The translations under genes were made by a program, and so were the position numbers. The notes beneath the pieces are model-generated. The model saw only the letters and a program-made list of their open reading frames with translations. It had not been told where the DNA came from and made no database searches. DNA of 64,000 nt from Ceratobasidium sp. AG-K. Its lineage: Eukaryota > Basidiomycota > Agaricomycetes > Cantharellales > Ceratobasidiaceae. Of this stretch, positions 43,355-54,730 are shown in pieces; position 1 is the stretch's first letter; every line of letters starts with the position of its first letter. The DNA lies in NCBI GenBank assembly GCA_037039685.1, contig JAWNGF010000002.1:6634001-6698000 (forward strand), read 5' to 3'.

Positions 43355-46300
43355 ATGGATGAACTGGAAATCATGTCAATATCAAATGAAAACCAATGAT
43401 ACCTTGATTTCACCGCTCATCCACTAGCTACGGCTCCTGATTCTAAGTCAGTTAACAGATCGAAAAGATTCTCTGGACAAGCACTCCTTGACTGCGGCGC
43501 AACCTCCTGTTTCATCAACCCTTCCCTAGCAAAAGAGGCAAACCTTCCCCTTTTTCAACACGAAAAACCAAAGACTCTGCGAGTTATAGACGGACAAGAA
43601 GTCTCGTCTGGAAAAGTCACCCACTATACAAAATTTAAGCTTGTCATGGGAACACATTCCAGCGAAATAGAATGTCATGTCACAAACATTGGAAGACACC
43701 CTATCGTACTCGGGATGTCATGGCTCAAGAAACATAACCCACAAATTAATTGGAAAAATAGGACAATTGCATACACCAGCGAATTCTGCTCAAAAAACTG
43801 CCTAGAAATCCCGTCTACACTCCAAATTGCAGCTGAAACTACATTACCGGAAGAATACAAAGAGTTCGCAGATGTATTCGACGAATCCAGATTAGAAGAA
43901 CTCCCACCTCACAGGCCAACTGACATTACGCTCGACCTCCTACCAGAAGCTAAACTAAAGCACGGCCCTATTTACAAAACGTCCCCAGCTGAAGACAAAG
44001 AAATGAAGAAAGTACTAGAAACCCTGATCCGAAGAGGACACATTCAAATTTCTAAGTCCCCTTTGGCTTCCCCGGTTCTGTTTGTCAGAAAACCCCATCC
44101 AGAAGATCCAAGCAACCCAGAGTTACGCTTTTGCGTTGACTACAGATATGTGAATTCACTATGCAAATTCAACGCAAGTGGAATACCACTACTGGACCAA
44201 TGGTTAAGGGCCCTGGAAGGATTTGTCATTGGTACCACTCTAGACTTGGCACAGGGATTCCACCAAACCCAAATAGCAGCAGGCCATGAATGGAAAACGG
44301 CATTCAAAACTCAATACGGGATGTACAAATGGAAAGTCATGCCCTTCGGTCTCAAAAACGCTCCATCAAGTTCCCAGTCCCTGATGAATTCTATATTCAG
44401 AGACATTATGGGGGTTTTTGTACTTGTATACATTGATGATATCTTTGTTTTTTCCAAACGAGTCGAAGATCATCCAGGACACGTGAAAGAGGTGCTAAGA
44501 AGACTAAGAGAACACAAGCTGGTTGCAAAATTGAGAAAATGCAAGTTCCACCAAACCAAACTGGACTGGGTGGGATTGGTCATTTCCAATAAAGGAATCG
44601 AAACGGATCAGGAAAAGGTCATGGCGGCTATGAATTGGAAGGCTCCCAAGAATGTCAAGCAAGTTCAAGAATTCCTAGGATTCGTCAATTTCTATCGAAG
44701 ATTTATCCAAGACTTTGCCGGCAAAGCCAGACCTCTATATAACCTACTCAAGGAGGATCAAAAGTGGCAGTGGACAAGCAAAGAACAAGAGGCCATGAAC
44801 GCACTAAAAGCGGCTCTTAAGGAGGCACCTGTAATGATGCAGCCCGATCAGAAAAAGGAATTTTTCCTCGAGACAGACGCGTCGGGATTTGCCACAGGAG
44901 CAGTTTTGTCACAGAAGGATGAGGAAGGAAAATTACACCCTGTAGCTTTTCTTTCCAAATCACTAAATCCGGCTGAACGAAACTACGACATTTTTGACAA
45001 AGAACTATTGGCAATCATTAGAGCCTTCAAGGAATGGCGGCACTTACTCCAAGGCACAGAAAAGGCCATTCAAGTGATAACAGATCACAAAAATTTGGAA
45101 TACTTCTCATCGTCCAAACAATTGAACCAGTGCCAGATTCGCTGGATGAATTTCTTGGTGGACTTCAACTTCCAAATCTTATACAGGCCAGGAAGCCAAA
45201 ACAAAAAAGCAGACATTCTCTCGAGGCGATATGACCTAGAACCTTTGGGGGGGGTAGAGAACCAAGTTCTCCTCAAACCAGACATTTTTATTTCGGCTAT
45301 TACCCCTGACCAGGAGATTAACGATCTAATCAGAGAAGCAATCCTTGAAGATCCCAGATTAGAGGAAGCCCACAATAAGCTGAGAAACGGAGAAAAAGTC
45401 AAAGATTGGGAATACAGAGAAGGACTCCTAATGTTCAAAGGAAAGATCTTTGTCCCCAAAGATGAAACCGTCAGAAACCTGATATTGTAATTGCGCCATG
45501 ACAATCTTACAGCTGGGCATCCTGGGCAAACAAGAACATTGGAATTGGTCTCCAGAACTTACTACTGGCCAACCATGAAGAAATTTGTCAACTCCTATGT
45601 GTCACACTGCGAAACATGCATTCGAGTTAAACCATTGAACCAACTCCCCACAGGATTACTGCGTCCTTTACATGTTCCTGAGAGACCTTGGGAAGAGATC
45701 TCCTATGACATGATTGTAGGGCTCCCAGAATCAGAAGGATATGACGCAATCTTAACAGTAGTAGATCGGTTCTCCAAGATGGCACACTATCTCCCTTGCA
45801 AATCAACGGCCACAGCAGTAGACATAGCCAACATCTTTGTTGCAAACATTTGGAAACTTCACGGTACTCCAAAAGCAACAGTCTCAGATAGAGGATCCAC
45901 TTTCAACTCAAAGTTCATTAGGCATCTGTACAAACAGTTGGACGTAAAACCTACCTTCAGCACAGCATACCATCCAAGGACAGACGGACAGTCAGAACGG
46001 GCAAACCAAGTCGTCGAAATCTTCATCAGGGCTTTTGCCAACCATAGGCAAAACGACTGGGTGGCCCTGCTACCTATGGCAGAATTTGCTTACAACAATG
46101 GAATCCAAGCATCCAGTGGCAAAACCCCTTTCCAAATCTGCCAAGGTTTCAACCCTAGAATGAACATTGGGGAAGAATCAGACTATACTGTTCCTGAAGC
46201 TGATGCCCATGCGGAATTCCTGTTAAAAGGATACGACGAAGTCAAGGCCGCCCTCATCCTAGCAAATCAGTCCTATAAACACTACTTTGATAAAGGAGCA

Positions 46301-46753
46301 AAAGAACCAGAAGAGATAAACCCGGGAGATAAAGTCTGGCTCAACCATCAGAACATTTCCACAGACAGACCCTCAGTAAAACTCTCCCACAAAGTTTTAG
46401 GCCCTTACAAAGTAATGGAAAAAGTAGGGACTCATGCCTTTAGACTGGAGTTACCAAAATCGATAAAAATTCATCCTGTCTTCCATGTCATGCTGCTCAA
46501 GAAATTCCACTCTGATCCCCACGGCCGCGAACCTGCTCAACCACCCCCTATTGTCACACAAGATGGAGAAGAAGAATGGGAAGTTGAAGAAATCCTTAAT
46601 TCCAAGAAAATCCGCCGCCAACTCCACTATTATGTTAAGTGGAAAGGGTACTCTCATGCAGACAACTCTTGGCAGTCAAAGGAAGATCTCAAGAACGCTC
46701 CTGAACTGGTTGATAAATTTCACAAACTCCATCCCACCGCGCCAGGCCCTTAG
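43355..46753 (+). pseudogene. Element A Pol (PR, RT, RNase H, IN, chromodomain) with two stops
   Basis: One frame of 1133 codons from the ATG at 43355 to the TAG at 46751-46753, interrupted by TGA at 43397-43399 and TAA at 45488-45490. The element B copy has sense codons (TTA and GAA) at these sites. Protease LLDCGATSCF; RT catalytic VLVYIDDIFVFSK intact; RNase H ETDASGFATGAVLS; integrase HPGQTRTLELVSRTYYW, CETC, VSDRGSTFNSK and HPRTDGQSERAN; chromodomain YYVKWKGYSHADNSW at the end. The stop at 43397 is only 15 codons in, so a later start could give a short-lived product, but the second stop removes integrase. Confidence 0.9.
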
Positions 46754-46763
46754 GAGGGGGTAA

Positions 46764-47179
46764 TGTCATGAGCTGACTAAGCTCAGACATTTTATTCTGA
46801 TTTTATATCTTTTTTTCCGAACACTTTCCTTTTTTGGTACAAATGTCCTCTGGCGCTTAACTTGTATCATGTGATGAATTTGTCTTTCCATTTGATATTA
46901 GTGATGCTTCCGGAACTTCCAGAATGTCAAGTCATTCCTCTTATCTCGCTTATTATCGGTTGTACTCGGCTTTCCCACACTGATAGAGGATGACGTGGCT
47001 TTGATCCCTCATGTATATAAACCCAGAGGTCAAGCCGGTTAACAATAAGGCTTGACCTCCTCTCCACTAGGACTTGCCCAATTAAAAAACCTCTTACTTA
47101 TCACTACTCCTTGGGTTCTAAGACTTGTCTAAGTCGAACCCCTTAACCTTTATATACCTAATTGACCCAAGTCGGGACA
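46764..47179 (+). repeat. 3' LTR of element A
   Basis: 416 bp; four substitutions from the 5' LTR. Preceded by the purine tract AGGAGGGGGTAA and followed by CATGG. Confidence 0.93.
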
Positions 47180-47184
47180 CATGG

Positions 47185-47907
47185 GATACACCAATGGCAG
47201 AGTCACCAAATCTACCCAAACTCGACGCTCCTACTGTTGATCGGACGCTCTATCAACATGGAGTTGGATCGCTCATGTATGCAATGATTTCAACTCGTCC
47301 CGACATTGCTTTTGCAACCGGATTGCTTGCCCAACATGCTGCTAATCCTGGCGACGAGCATTGGTCAGCATTCAAACGAGTTCTACGGTACCTACAAGGC
47401 ACAAAAGCACTCGGGATCGTATTTGAATGATCGAAATTGTCAAAGCCAATTGGATATGTCAACTCAGACTACGCTGGCAATCCTAATACGAGTTGATTGA
47501 CTACCAGTTGGATCTTCCAACGAGCCGGAGGAAGTGTCGCTTGGTCATCCCGAAAACAACCAACAATTTCATTGTCAAGTACCAAGGCTGAATATGTTGC
47601 CGCTGCGAGTGCCACCCGCCAATTGATTTGGCTTTGTCAATTTCTTGAAGAACTCGGATTTTTGTCAAAAGGTCCAACAACTTTGCTTACCAACAATCAA
47701 TTGAGCATTGCATTGGCCAAGAATCCTGTTAATCATCAAAATACAAAACATATTCAAGTAAAACATCATTTTATTCAAGAGGTGATTGCACTTCACGAAG
47801 TCGACCTTCAATTTATTCCGACCGAACAACAGGTTGCTGATGCACTTACTAAACCACTTGGTTGCATCAAATTCCCTGGTTTTGTTACTGGGATGGGAAT
47901 GTTTTAA
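47185..47907 (+). pseudogene. Copia pol, last part (end of RT and RNase H)
   Basis: This resumes the copia frame after the 26.7-kb insertion; the sequence across the target site reads SKPWDTPMAES. RT thumb and connection motifs (SLMYAMISTRPDIAFATG, LRYLQGTKALGI) are followed by RNase H (ISLSSTKAEYVAAASATRQ). Two more TGA stops lie at 47428 and 47494. The natural end is the TAA at 47905-47907, 39 bp before the 3' LTR. Confidence 0.88.
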
Positions 47908-47946
47908 ATCCTTTCATTTCATTTTTCGCATAATCCTGAGTGGGTG

Positions 47947-48217
47947 TGTTGAATATTCAGTCTTATACGTGTATATATGCGTATCACGTGATTGTGTTCC
48001 ACATGGACACGCGCTTCGGTAAAAATTTTGTCCTCAGTTCTCTACTCTCAAGTAGTACGAGCTGAGGTATAGTTTAGATTTTATCTTTTATATTCATTTG
48101 CTTATATTACCTGTAGTTACATTGATATCCAGGTATATATATGCGCAGTTCTCTACTCTCAAGTAGTACGAGCTGAGTTACATTGATATCCAGCCCGACA
48201 CTGCGCTTATCTCAAAA
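47947..48217 (+). repeat. 3' LTR of the copia element
   Basis: 271 bp, matching the 5' LTR at all but one position, preceded by a short purine-rich tract (GAGTGGGTG) that could be the polypurine primer. Followed by the AAGCG target duplication at 48218-48222. Confidence 0.93.
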
Positions 48218-48222
48218 AAGCG

Positions 48223-48670
48223 AACTGAATTGTACCTAGAATACCCGGGCAAGCAGTGGACTAACAATCTCGCAGTGTTTCCTTCATATATTATCCCAAA
48301 AAGGTGAAGCGAGGACAATTTTAAAACATCTGGATATACGGTCGGGTACTAATTACAAGCGTACGTATCTTCTTTTTTATTTTTTATTTATTTATATACA
48401 ACGCATTGTTTGAAAGCTTTGCACCCAAGACCGGGACACCCCTCCGTCCAGTCCTTTTGTTCCACAGAATGAATAAGTGATATCATATACACACTCCTAA
48501 GGTGACACTCCATTGAAGAACGAATCATTGACTGGTACATTTCACTATCAATATGTGTCAGGCACACGTGTTTTGGTGAGGAAAGGTCACGGCAGCTAGC
48601 ACGAAAATACTACGCTAGAAACAAAGGCGCTCATATGTAAGCAATTTTCAGTAAATATATTTATGAAAAC
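48223..48670. other. Intergenic between the nest and the NLR gene
   Basis: AT-rich, with a T/A-rich tract around 48370-48400. It holds the 3' flank of the NLR gene. No coding signal. If the nest is removed, this joins directly to the 3' flank of ATPase copy 1. Confidence 0.5.
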
Positions 48671-51600
48671 TTACAGGGCAAGTCGCCAACAGCCTTTGGA
48701 TGGGTTGAGGCTAGTGGCGTGAAGAGCTCGCCTTCCTGGAGTTAATGATGGGAGCGAAAGTCGTTTACTTGTAGCCTGGGTCTTGCTTCTGTTAATTATC
48801 GCAAGGTGTTGCGCGCTTTTTATTGTATCGGGATGATCTTCTCCCAGCACTCGCTTGCGGGCCGCCAGCACCTCGAGCCCTAGTGACTCTGCATCCACTA
48901 TTCGACCTTGTTTATGGTAGATTCGTGTAAGGTTTGCCATGCTCAGAAGTGTATCAGGATCATCATCCCCAAGCACTCGTTTGCAACCAGCTAGTACTTC
49001 AGCCTCCAGCGACTCTGCTTCGGATAATCGATCTTCTCCAGAATATATAAGAATTACAGCTAGGTCCTGCATGCTCTTCAGGGTGCCTGGGTGTTCTTGC
49101 CCCAATGTTCGTTGTTTAGCAGCTATTAACTCAATCTGTAGCGACTCTGCGTCTACCCAACGGTTCTGTTGGTGGTACACACTGACTAGATTTGTTATGC
49201 TAAGCAGAGTATCTGGATGATCTTTTTCGAGAACCCGTTTGCGAGAACCCAAGATTTCAATCTCCAACGCCTCTGCATCGGCCAGCCGACCTTTTCGATA
49301 GTACGTTGCCGCAAGATTTGTCATACTCGAAAGTGTGTCAGCGTGATCGCCTCCGAGCACCTGCTTGCGAGCGGCCACGAGCTTAACTTCCAGTGACTCG
49401 ACTTCCTCCAGCCGACCCTGTAAATCATATGTCTCTGCCAGGTTCGCCATGCTAGACAGTGTCTCGGGATCATTTTCTCCAAGCACCCGCTGCCGAGCAG
49501 CCAGCACTTGAGCCTCCAACAATTCTGCTTCCGCCAGGCGATTTTGTTTATAATATGTCGCCGCCAAGTTCGCCATGCTTTGCAGTGTGTCAGGGTGATC
49601 TTTCCCCAGGATCTTTTTGCGAGCATCAAGCACCGTTGTCTCGATTGACTCTGCGTCCTCCAACCGGTTCAGTTCAGAGTAAGTTAATGCTAGATTGGCC
49701 ATGCTTTGTAGGGTGTCAAGATGATAGTCTCCGAGCAAACGCCTGCGGGTTCTTAAAACCGCTGCATATAAAGGTTCTGCGTCTGCCGGTCGCCCTTGTT
49801 TAGAGTACGTTAACGCCAGGTTCGCCATACTTGATAATGTGTTAGGGTGATCATTTCCTAGCACCCGTGCGCGCGCAGCCAACACTTTGATCTCTAGTGA
49901 CTCTGCGTCCAACAATCGGCCTTGTTTGAAGTAACCTGCCGCTAGGTTTGCCATACTCAGCAGGGTTCGGGGATGATCTGCTCCAAGCACTCGCTTCCGT
50001 GCAGCCAATACCTCAATTTCTAGTGACTCCGAATCCGCTAATCGACCCTGCTCTCCATAAGTCAAAGCCAGGTTTTCCTTGCTTATCAATGTGTTAGGAT
50101 GATTCTCCCCAAGAACTTGCAGGCTAGCGGCTAGGACCTCAACCCCCAGTTCCTCCGCATCGCCCAGCCGACCTTGTTCAGAATAGGTCAGCGCTAGGTT
50201 TGCCATACTCTCGAGTGTGTTCGGATGGATTTCCCCAAGGGCTTGTTTACGAGCATCCAAGACTTTGATCCCCAATGCCGCTGCTTCTGCCATTCGACCC
50301 TGTTTAAAATACGTCGCTGCCAGGCTCGCCATACTCGAAAGTGTGTTGGGGTGACATTCACCGAGGACTCGTTTTTGAGCAGTCAGAGTTTGTTTTAGGA
50401 GCGATTCTGCGTCTGTTAGGCGACCTCGGTCACAATACGCCATCGCCAGGTTTGCCATGCTCGACAGAGTGTCAGGATGGTCGCCTCCGAGAACCCGGCT
50501 ACGAATTTCAAGCACTTTATAATGCATCTCCTCCGCTTCCCCCAGTAGACCAAGTTCATGTCGGGTTACTGCTGCACAGCTGACCCCTTCAAGAGTGCTT
50601 GGGTGTTCCGGGCCTAAAATGTCGGTTCTGCATTCTGTGACAAAGGTTTCCAGTTGTCCTGCCTTGACGAAGTCGCCCACGGTTCTGTAAACTGCGGCAA
50701 ACCGCCATGCGTCATTGGGATTTGGTTCCGGGTGAAGGCCGAGTACGTCAGACACATGAAGTGCGATCGCTCGCCTGTATGCATGAGCATCCGCATCCCC
50801 TTGGACATTGATTGAAAGTGCGAGCAGCCGCGATGTTTTTTCTAGCGCATTAGTTTCGAGGATTGTAGCCCTAGCCCACTGTTGTACGAGAGGATGAAGT
50901 CGGTACACTTTGTTCATTTCGTCCAGGTTGACCAATGATTGACCAACGAGTTTTCCCATTGCTGAAATGAATTTCCAGCTGCTCCATGTGCCGTCTTTTC
51001 CAGTAAATAGGTTAAGCACCCTTGTCACATCGCGTTGTATAGTAGCTTCAAACTCGGTTGGGGGAATGACTGGCGCATAGGAAGGCAAGTTCTTGAAGGC
51101 CCGCCGAAATATTTCTTCTGAAATCCCGTTCCGGTGCATGTGAATAAATAGGTTCCACAACCCCTCAGTGTCTGTCCTAGCCTGAGGTCTGTTTGATTCC
51201 CAGGTTGTGAAAACCGAATACTTGTACCCGTTGAGTCGAAACGGTGATGTCCCTTCTCCCTCAAGGGTCTCCCAGTGCTCACGGCAATACATGTCGTAAT
51301 ACTGAGCGATAGTGCATGAGGTTTCAAAAATGAATGCCCCACTTTGGACAATTGCTAGCGCCAAATAGCCTAGTTCCTACGGACGGTCGAAGGATACGAA
51401 GGGATGCAAATGATTAGATTATGTAGTTCAGTATCTCCAACAATGAAAGTTACCTCTAGCAAACTGGCGGCTGCTTTAACTTCCTCCGACTTTAGTGCAT
51501 CCTTCTGTAGCCTGGCTACCCCTAGAAATAATTCGAGCGCCTCCTCCGGGTCCATCTCATCGACTTTGCAATCGGATTCCCCTCCTCGAGCGTAGGATAG

Positions 51601-53487
51601 GACAACTTGCTTGTGTCGAGTAGTGATTAAAATGTCGTACCTATCTGCTCGTGGGAAGTAATCCTGAATTTGGATCGCAGGATCATCCACTTGATCAAAT
51701 ATCATCATCCATCTTCCTCTACAGTCCTGGAGCCATCGTAACGCATCCTTGTAATCGCTCCCGCAATGTTTAGCCACAGCGAATTTCCGGAGGGCTGTTT
51801 CTATTCCACTGCACGAGGATCCATCAATGAAAACGACACCCTCGAATCTGAAGCATCGGATTGTAGGTCGTTTGAACAGGCAGTTGAGAATCACCCACAC
51901 CTTTCGACCATAATTTCAGCGCATTTCAAAGCCAACTGCGTTTTTCCTGCTCCACCCAGTCCATGCAACACAAAAATATGCTGCGTCTCAGATTCATCCC
52001 CAAAATAATTGCTGATTTTCATGATTTGAACCCTTCGGCCTTTGAACATATGCATGAATGTTGACGGTGGACAAAACTCAAGTCTCATCGAAACGGAATT
52101 CGGGGAGACTGGGGGGTTGCCATCGGAATACGTATCCTGAATATTAATGTTTGCAGAGTCAAAATTGTTTTGTAGAGGAGAAATTCGTGGACTTGGGATA
52201 TCAATACGGCCATCTAGAGCTCAATTCAGTACTTGTGTATTGATATGCTGTTGGATGGATCACCAATCTGGGTAGTCATAAGCGTGGCACGCCTTTCTTG
52301 GAGTACTTCAACTAATCTTGCTAGGCATGCCCCGACTTCGTTTAACCGCATGTATGCCGCTGCGTGGCCAGCTACCGCACTCTGCTTCTCCCAATCACTT
52401 GATTTGATGCTTTGCATTCCTTGGTTCACGTTCAGTCTAAAATAGAAGTCATTCACACGTGAGAATCGGGTCGCCATATCCTCAGCCACTTTTTCACTGT
52501 CTTCGGCGAGCCCCCGGGTAACCCTAAGAAGCCGTGACGAGAGTGGTTGACCACAAGACAGAAGTATCCCGCACGTGCTTGATTCGGGAAGGCGAATGGT
52601 TTGTGCATGCCCAGTTCCAATACTAAGCACAGATGACGCATACTGGCCCTTAAATAGAGTGTTTGCCTCCTTGAGTAGCTCTGCCGTAGGATTGTTGCAA
52701 CCGAGGCCACCACCGACAAACTCATGCTTCATCCCGTGCTCTTCAATAATGAAACTCCTGAATAACCCGGGGTTTGCCATGCTTGCCCGCAGGGCTTTCC
52801 AAATCGGACAGTTCGGCATTACATTGAGGATGGCGGGGTAGGTTCGGAAAGCACAGGGTAAACCAGCGTTCAAGTTGTGCGCAGACATAGCATAAATAAT
52901 GCTAAAGGTTGAACCTAGTTAGTGTTCTGCATTTTACTCATAGTACACGGCATGGGGCTTACACTTTGCACCCTGCCTCTTGGGGGGAATCTCCTAGTAA
53001 GGTTTCATCGACGTTTCCGGTAACATCATATATAACCTTTTTTAGACCCTCTTCGAGGTTTGTTTCCTTAAACACTGGGCCAAACCCCACTAGTCTCTTG
53101 GCTGAGAAAGCATCACACATAAGCTGATAGAAAATTCGGATTGTATCGTCCATGCCTAGCTTGAGCCGACCAAGCATGACAGCAGACACTCTGGACAGAA
53201 AGGCAATAAATACATAGATAAGCGCCCCTAAACTTTTATCTCACTTACGCTCCGGTCCCGGTTCCGGCAATTAAATCGAAATGCTCCCAGGGCTCAGGAC
53301 GGGTAGATAGGTTATGCTTCACTTGCAGTCGATACATAACCTCGCGAAGAATGTACAGGGACGATAATCCGGTGATTCCACCACCATCTACCCGGGGATT
53401 TGGTTTTGCAATATCAAGCCACACAGGTAAGTACCTACCCAGAGACAATAGATTGAGTCCTTGTAGGGCTTTCTGATTGCTCGCCAT
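48671..53487 (-). CDS. NLR-like receptor: patatin domain, NB-ARC, TPR repeats
   Basis: Model: complement of 48671..51376, 51454..51847, 51901..52213, 52264..52901, 52963..53190, 53249..53387, 53439..53487; 1488 residues, all phases consistent. Residues ~10-330 form a patatin-like phospholipase domain: LNLLSLDGGGITGLS, then FDLIAGTGTGA, then VGGGLGCNNP. The usual nucleophile GxSxG reads GTGTG (58-62), and the usual catalytic Asp is Gly at 202. NB-ARC follows: Walker A GLGGAGKT (436-443), Walker B-like MMIFDQVDD (503-511), ILITTR, and a GLPL-like LGYLALAI. From ~840 there are about fourteen 42-residue TPR units of kinesin-light-chain type. This architecture matches fungal NLRs such as Neurospora PLP-1, which controls allorecognition cell death. 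The role here (non-self sensing or incompatibility) is inferred from architecture. Confidence 0.87.
48790..50600 (-). repeat. Tandem 126-bp TPR-coding repeats
   Basis: About fourteen consecutive units encode 42 residues each with the pattern LSSMANLA.TY..QGRL.DAE.L...VLAARKRVLG.DHP.T; one unit is 44 residues and a last partial unit reads IKSAQHLAI. Unit-to-unit similarity is high enough to be seen at DNA level (recurrent GGTTTGCCATGCT and CGACCTTGTTT words on the plus strand). Confidence 0.9.
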
Positions 53488-54730
53488 AGTCGTGCCTTGC
53501 GGTTGTGTTTTGGGAGGTGGTTGGTGGTCTAGGATTGCGAGAGCAGCGTGTTTCCTGCAAACTCGTGGACAAATCCAAGCGCCCGGCACTGGGCTGCCCC
53601 TCTCTCGATCTCAAGGCTGTGGACAGTGAATACCCCTCGCTTTTCCATTGCCTAAATCTGTCTATGTAATTCCCAAAAGCCTGGCTTATTCGCATGCGAT
53701 GACTATCGCCCACGCGCCTGCGTTACATACGCAATAACCAACCCCACGCCGTGGACCATCTAGCTCGTGCATAATCAAGAGATTCTTAATTCGCCATACC
53801 CAGGTCATCTCCCATAGTTGGACAAGTTCTCAACAATCATGGGTACACAAATGTATAGTTCGTATATCAATCAAATAGCCACTAACCCTTGTTTATGGAA
53901 CATGCCGTATCACCCCCACCCCCATTGTGAGGCCCTATCAGGGAGGTCCAGTTACGGCCGCAAACCGGTCGTCACATTCCAGCATCAAAACCGGGTCCCA
54001 CCTTAGCGCATGTAGAATTGGGATTGCCATCGATGTCTTGGCAAGGATCGCCACCTCGGCACATGTGAGGATCGCGTGTGTCCTGACTCGCACGGTACGG
54101 TCGCAGCTGTCCCTATCTCATATTTCCTATTTCAACCCCCTACACATCCTCTGTTTTACTCCATATTCAATAGTTCGTTCCTGAGCCTATATATACAGTC
54201 TGCTCATACGTAGATAAAGTCATTCATTTCCCCGGATACGGACACCCAGTAAGTCACCCATCCACTCGTATAAGCATCGACACAGTTGATTCCTCGTGTT
54301 CAACGCCAAGTCCCCTGTAACCTCACAGTACGATTGTGAATTCTGATTTGATATCCTATTTCCTAGCATTATGCTTTGTAGTTACCGGAGTCGAGCAACG
54401 TTGATCGCGATTACCAGGTTAGATCGATTGGATTACAAATCTAAAGTCCTCCGAAGGAGACATCAGCCGAAACACATATGGTGAGTTGACAATACACTCC
54501 AAAAGACATGGTCGACTGGCTCTTCCATTCGCCCTCGGAATAGGAGGTTGGCCCTTTAATAAAAATAATTTCTGTATGTTTGCATCATACATATTTTTGC
54601 CCATACTTGAATATCTACACCACAAAGACGCAGACATACAATATAATCCTAAGCAACTAAGTTACTACAAAGTACAAATCATAGCAGATCAATCCCAATT
54701 TATCTCGCCGGGGCTTCCATATCTAACAAG
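53488..54730. other. Intergenic, promoter side of the NLR gene
   Basis: 1.2 kb without a supportable gene. Contains the NLR promoter and the 3' flank of the minus-strand F-box remnant. Confidence 0.45.

Larger units (their letters stand above)
20496..47179 (+). mobile_element. Ty3/Gypsy chromodomain retrotransposon A, inserted in the copia element
   Basis: LTRs of 416 bp (20496-20911 and 46764-47179) with four substitutions between them, and target duplication CATGG at 20491-20495 and 47180-47184. The internal region is split by element B after 21710 and resumes at 35893. It is further expanded by the tandem duplication that ends at 41656. Downstream come gag (41967-43319) and pol with a C-terminal chromodomain (43355-46753). 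A and B are close relatives of one family. Confidence 0.93.
16675..48217 (+). mobile_element. Ty1/copia LTR retrotransposon, outermost element of the nest
   Basis: Two 271-bp LTRs (16675-16945 and 47947-48217) differ by one base in my reading (A/G in the CCC[A/G]ACACTG segment). The element is flanked by a 5-bp target duplication AAGCG at 16670-16674 and 48218-48222. Internal order is gag, protease, integrase, reverse transcriptase, RNase H, the copia order. About 26.7 kb of its span is an inserted Gypsy element (20496-47179) that interrupts the pol region. The polyprotein reads in one frame on both sides of the insertion but carries seven TGA stops, so this copy cannot move on its own. Confidence 0.93.

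Noticed and set aside
17847..47496. Recoding of TGA (for example as selenocysteine or Trp) in the copia ORF
   Set aside because: Catalytic residues are also lost and fungi of this type use the standard code; CpG decay explains the pattern more simply.
48939..49803. Plus-strand open frames opposite the TPR region
   Set aside because: They are periodic reflections of the 126-bp repeats on the other strand.
48790..50600. CRISPR-like or satellite repeat array
   Set aside because: The 126-bp period encodes 42-residue TPR units in an open frame; there are no spacers.
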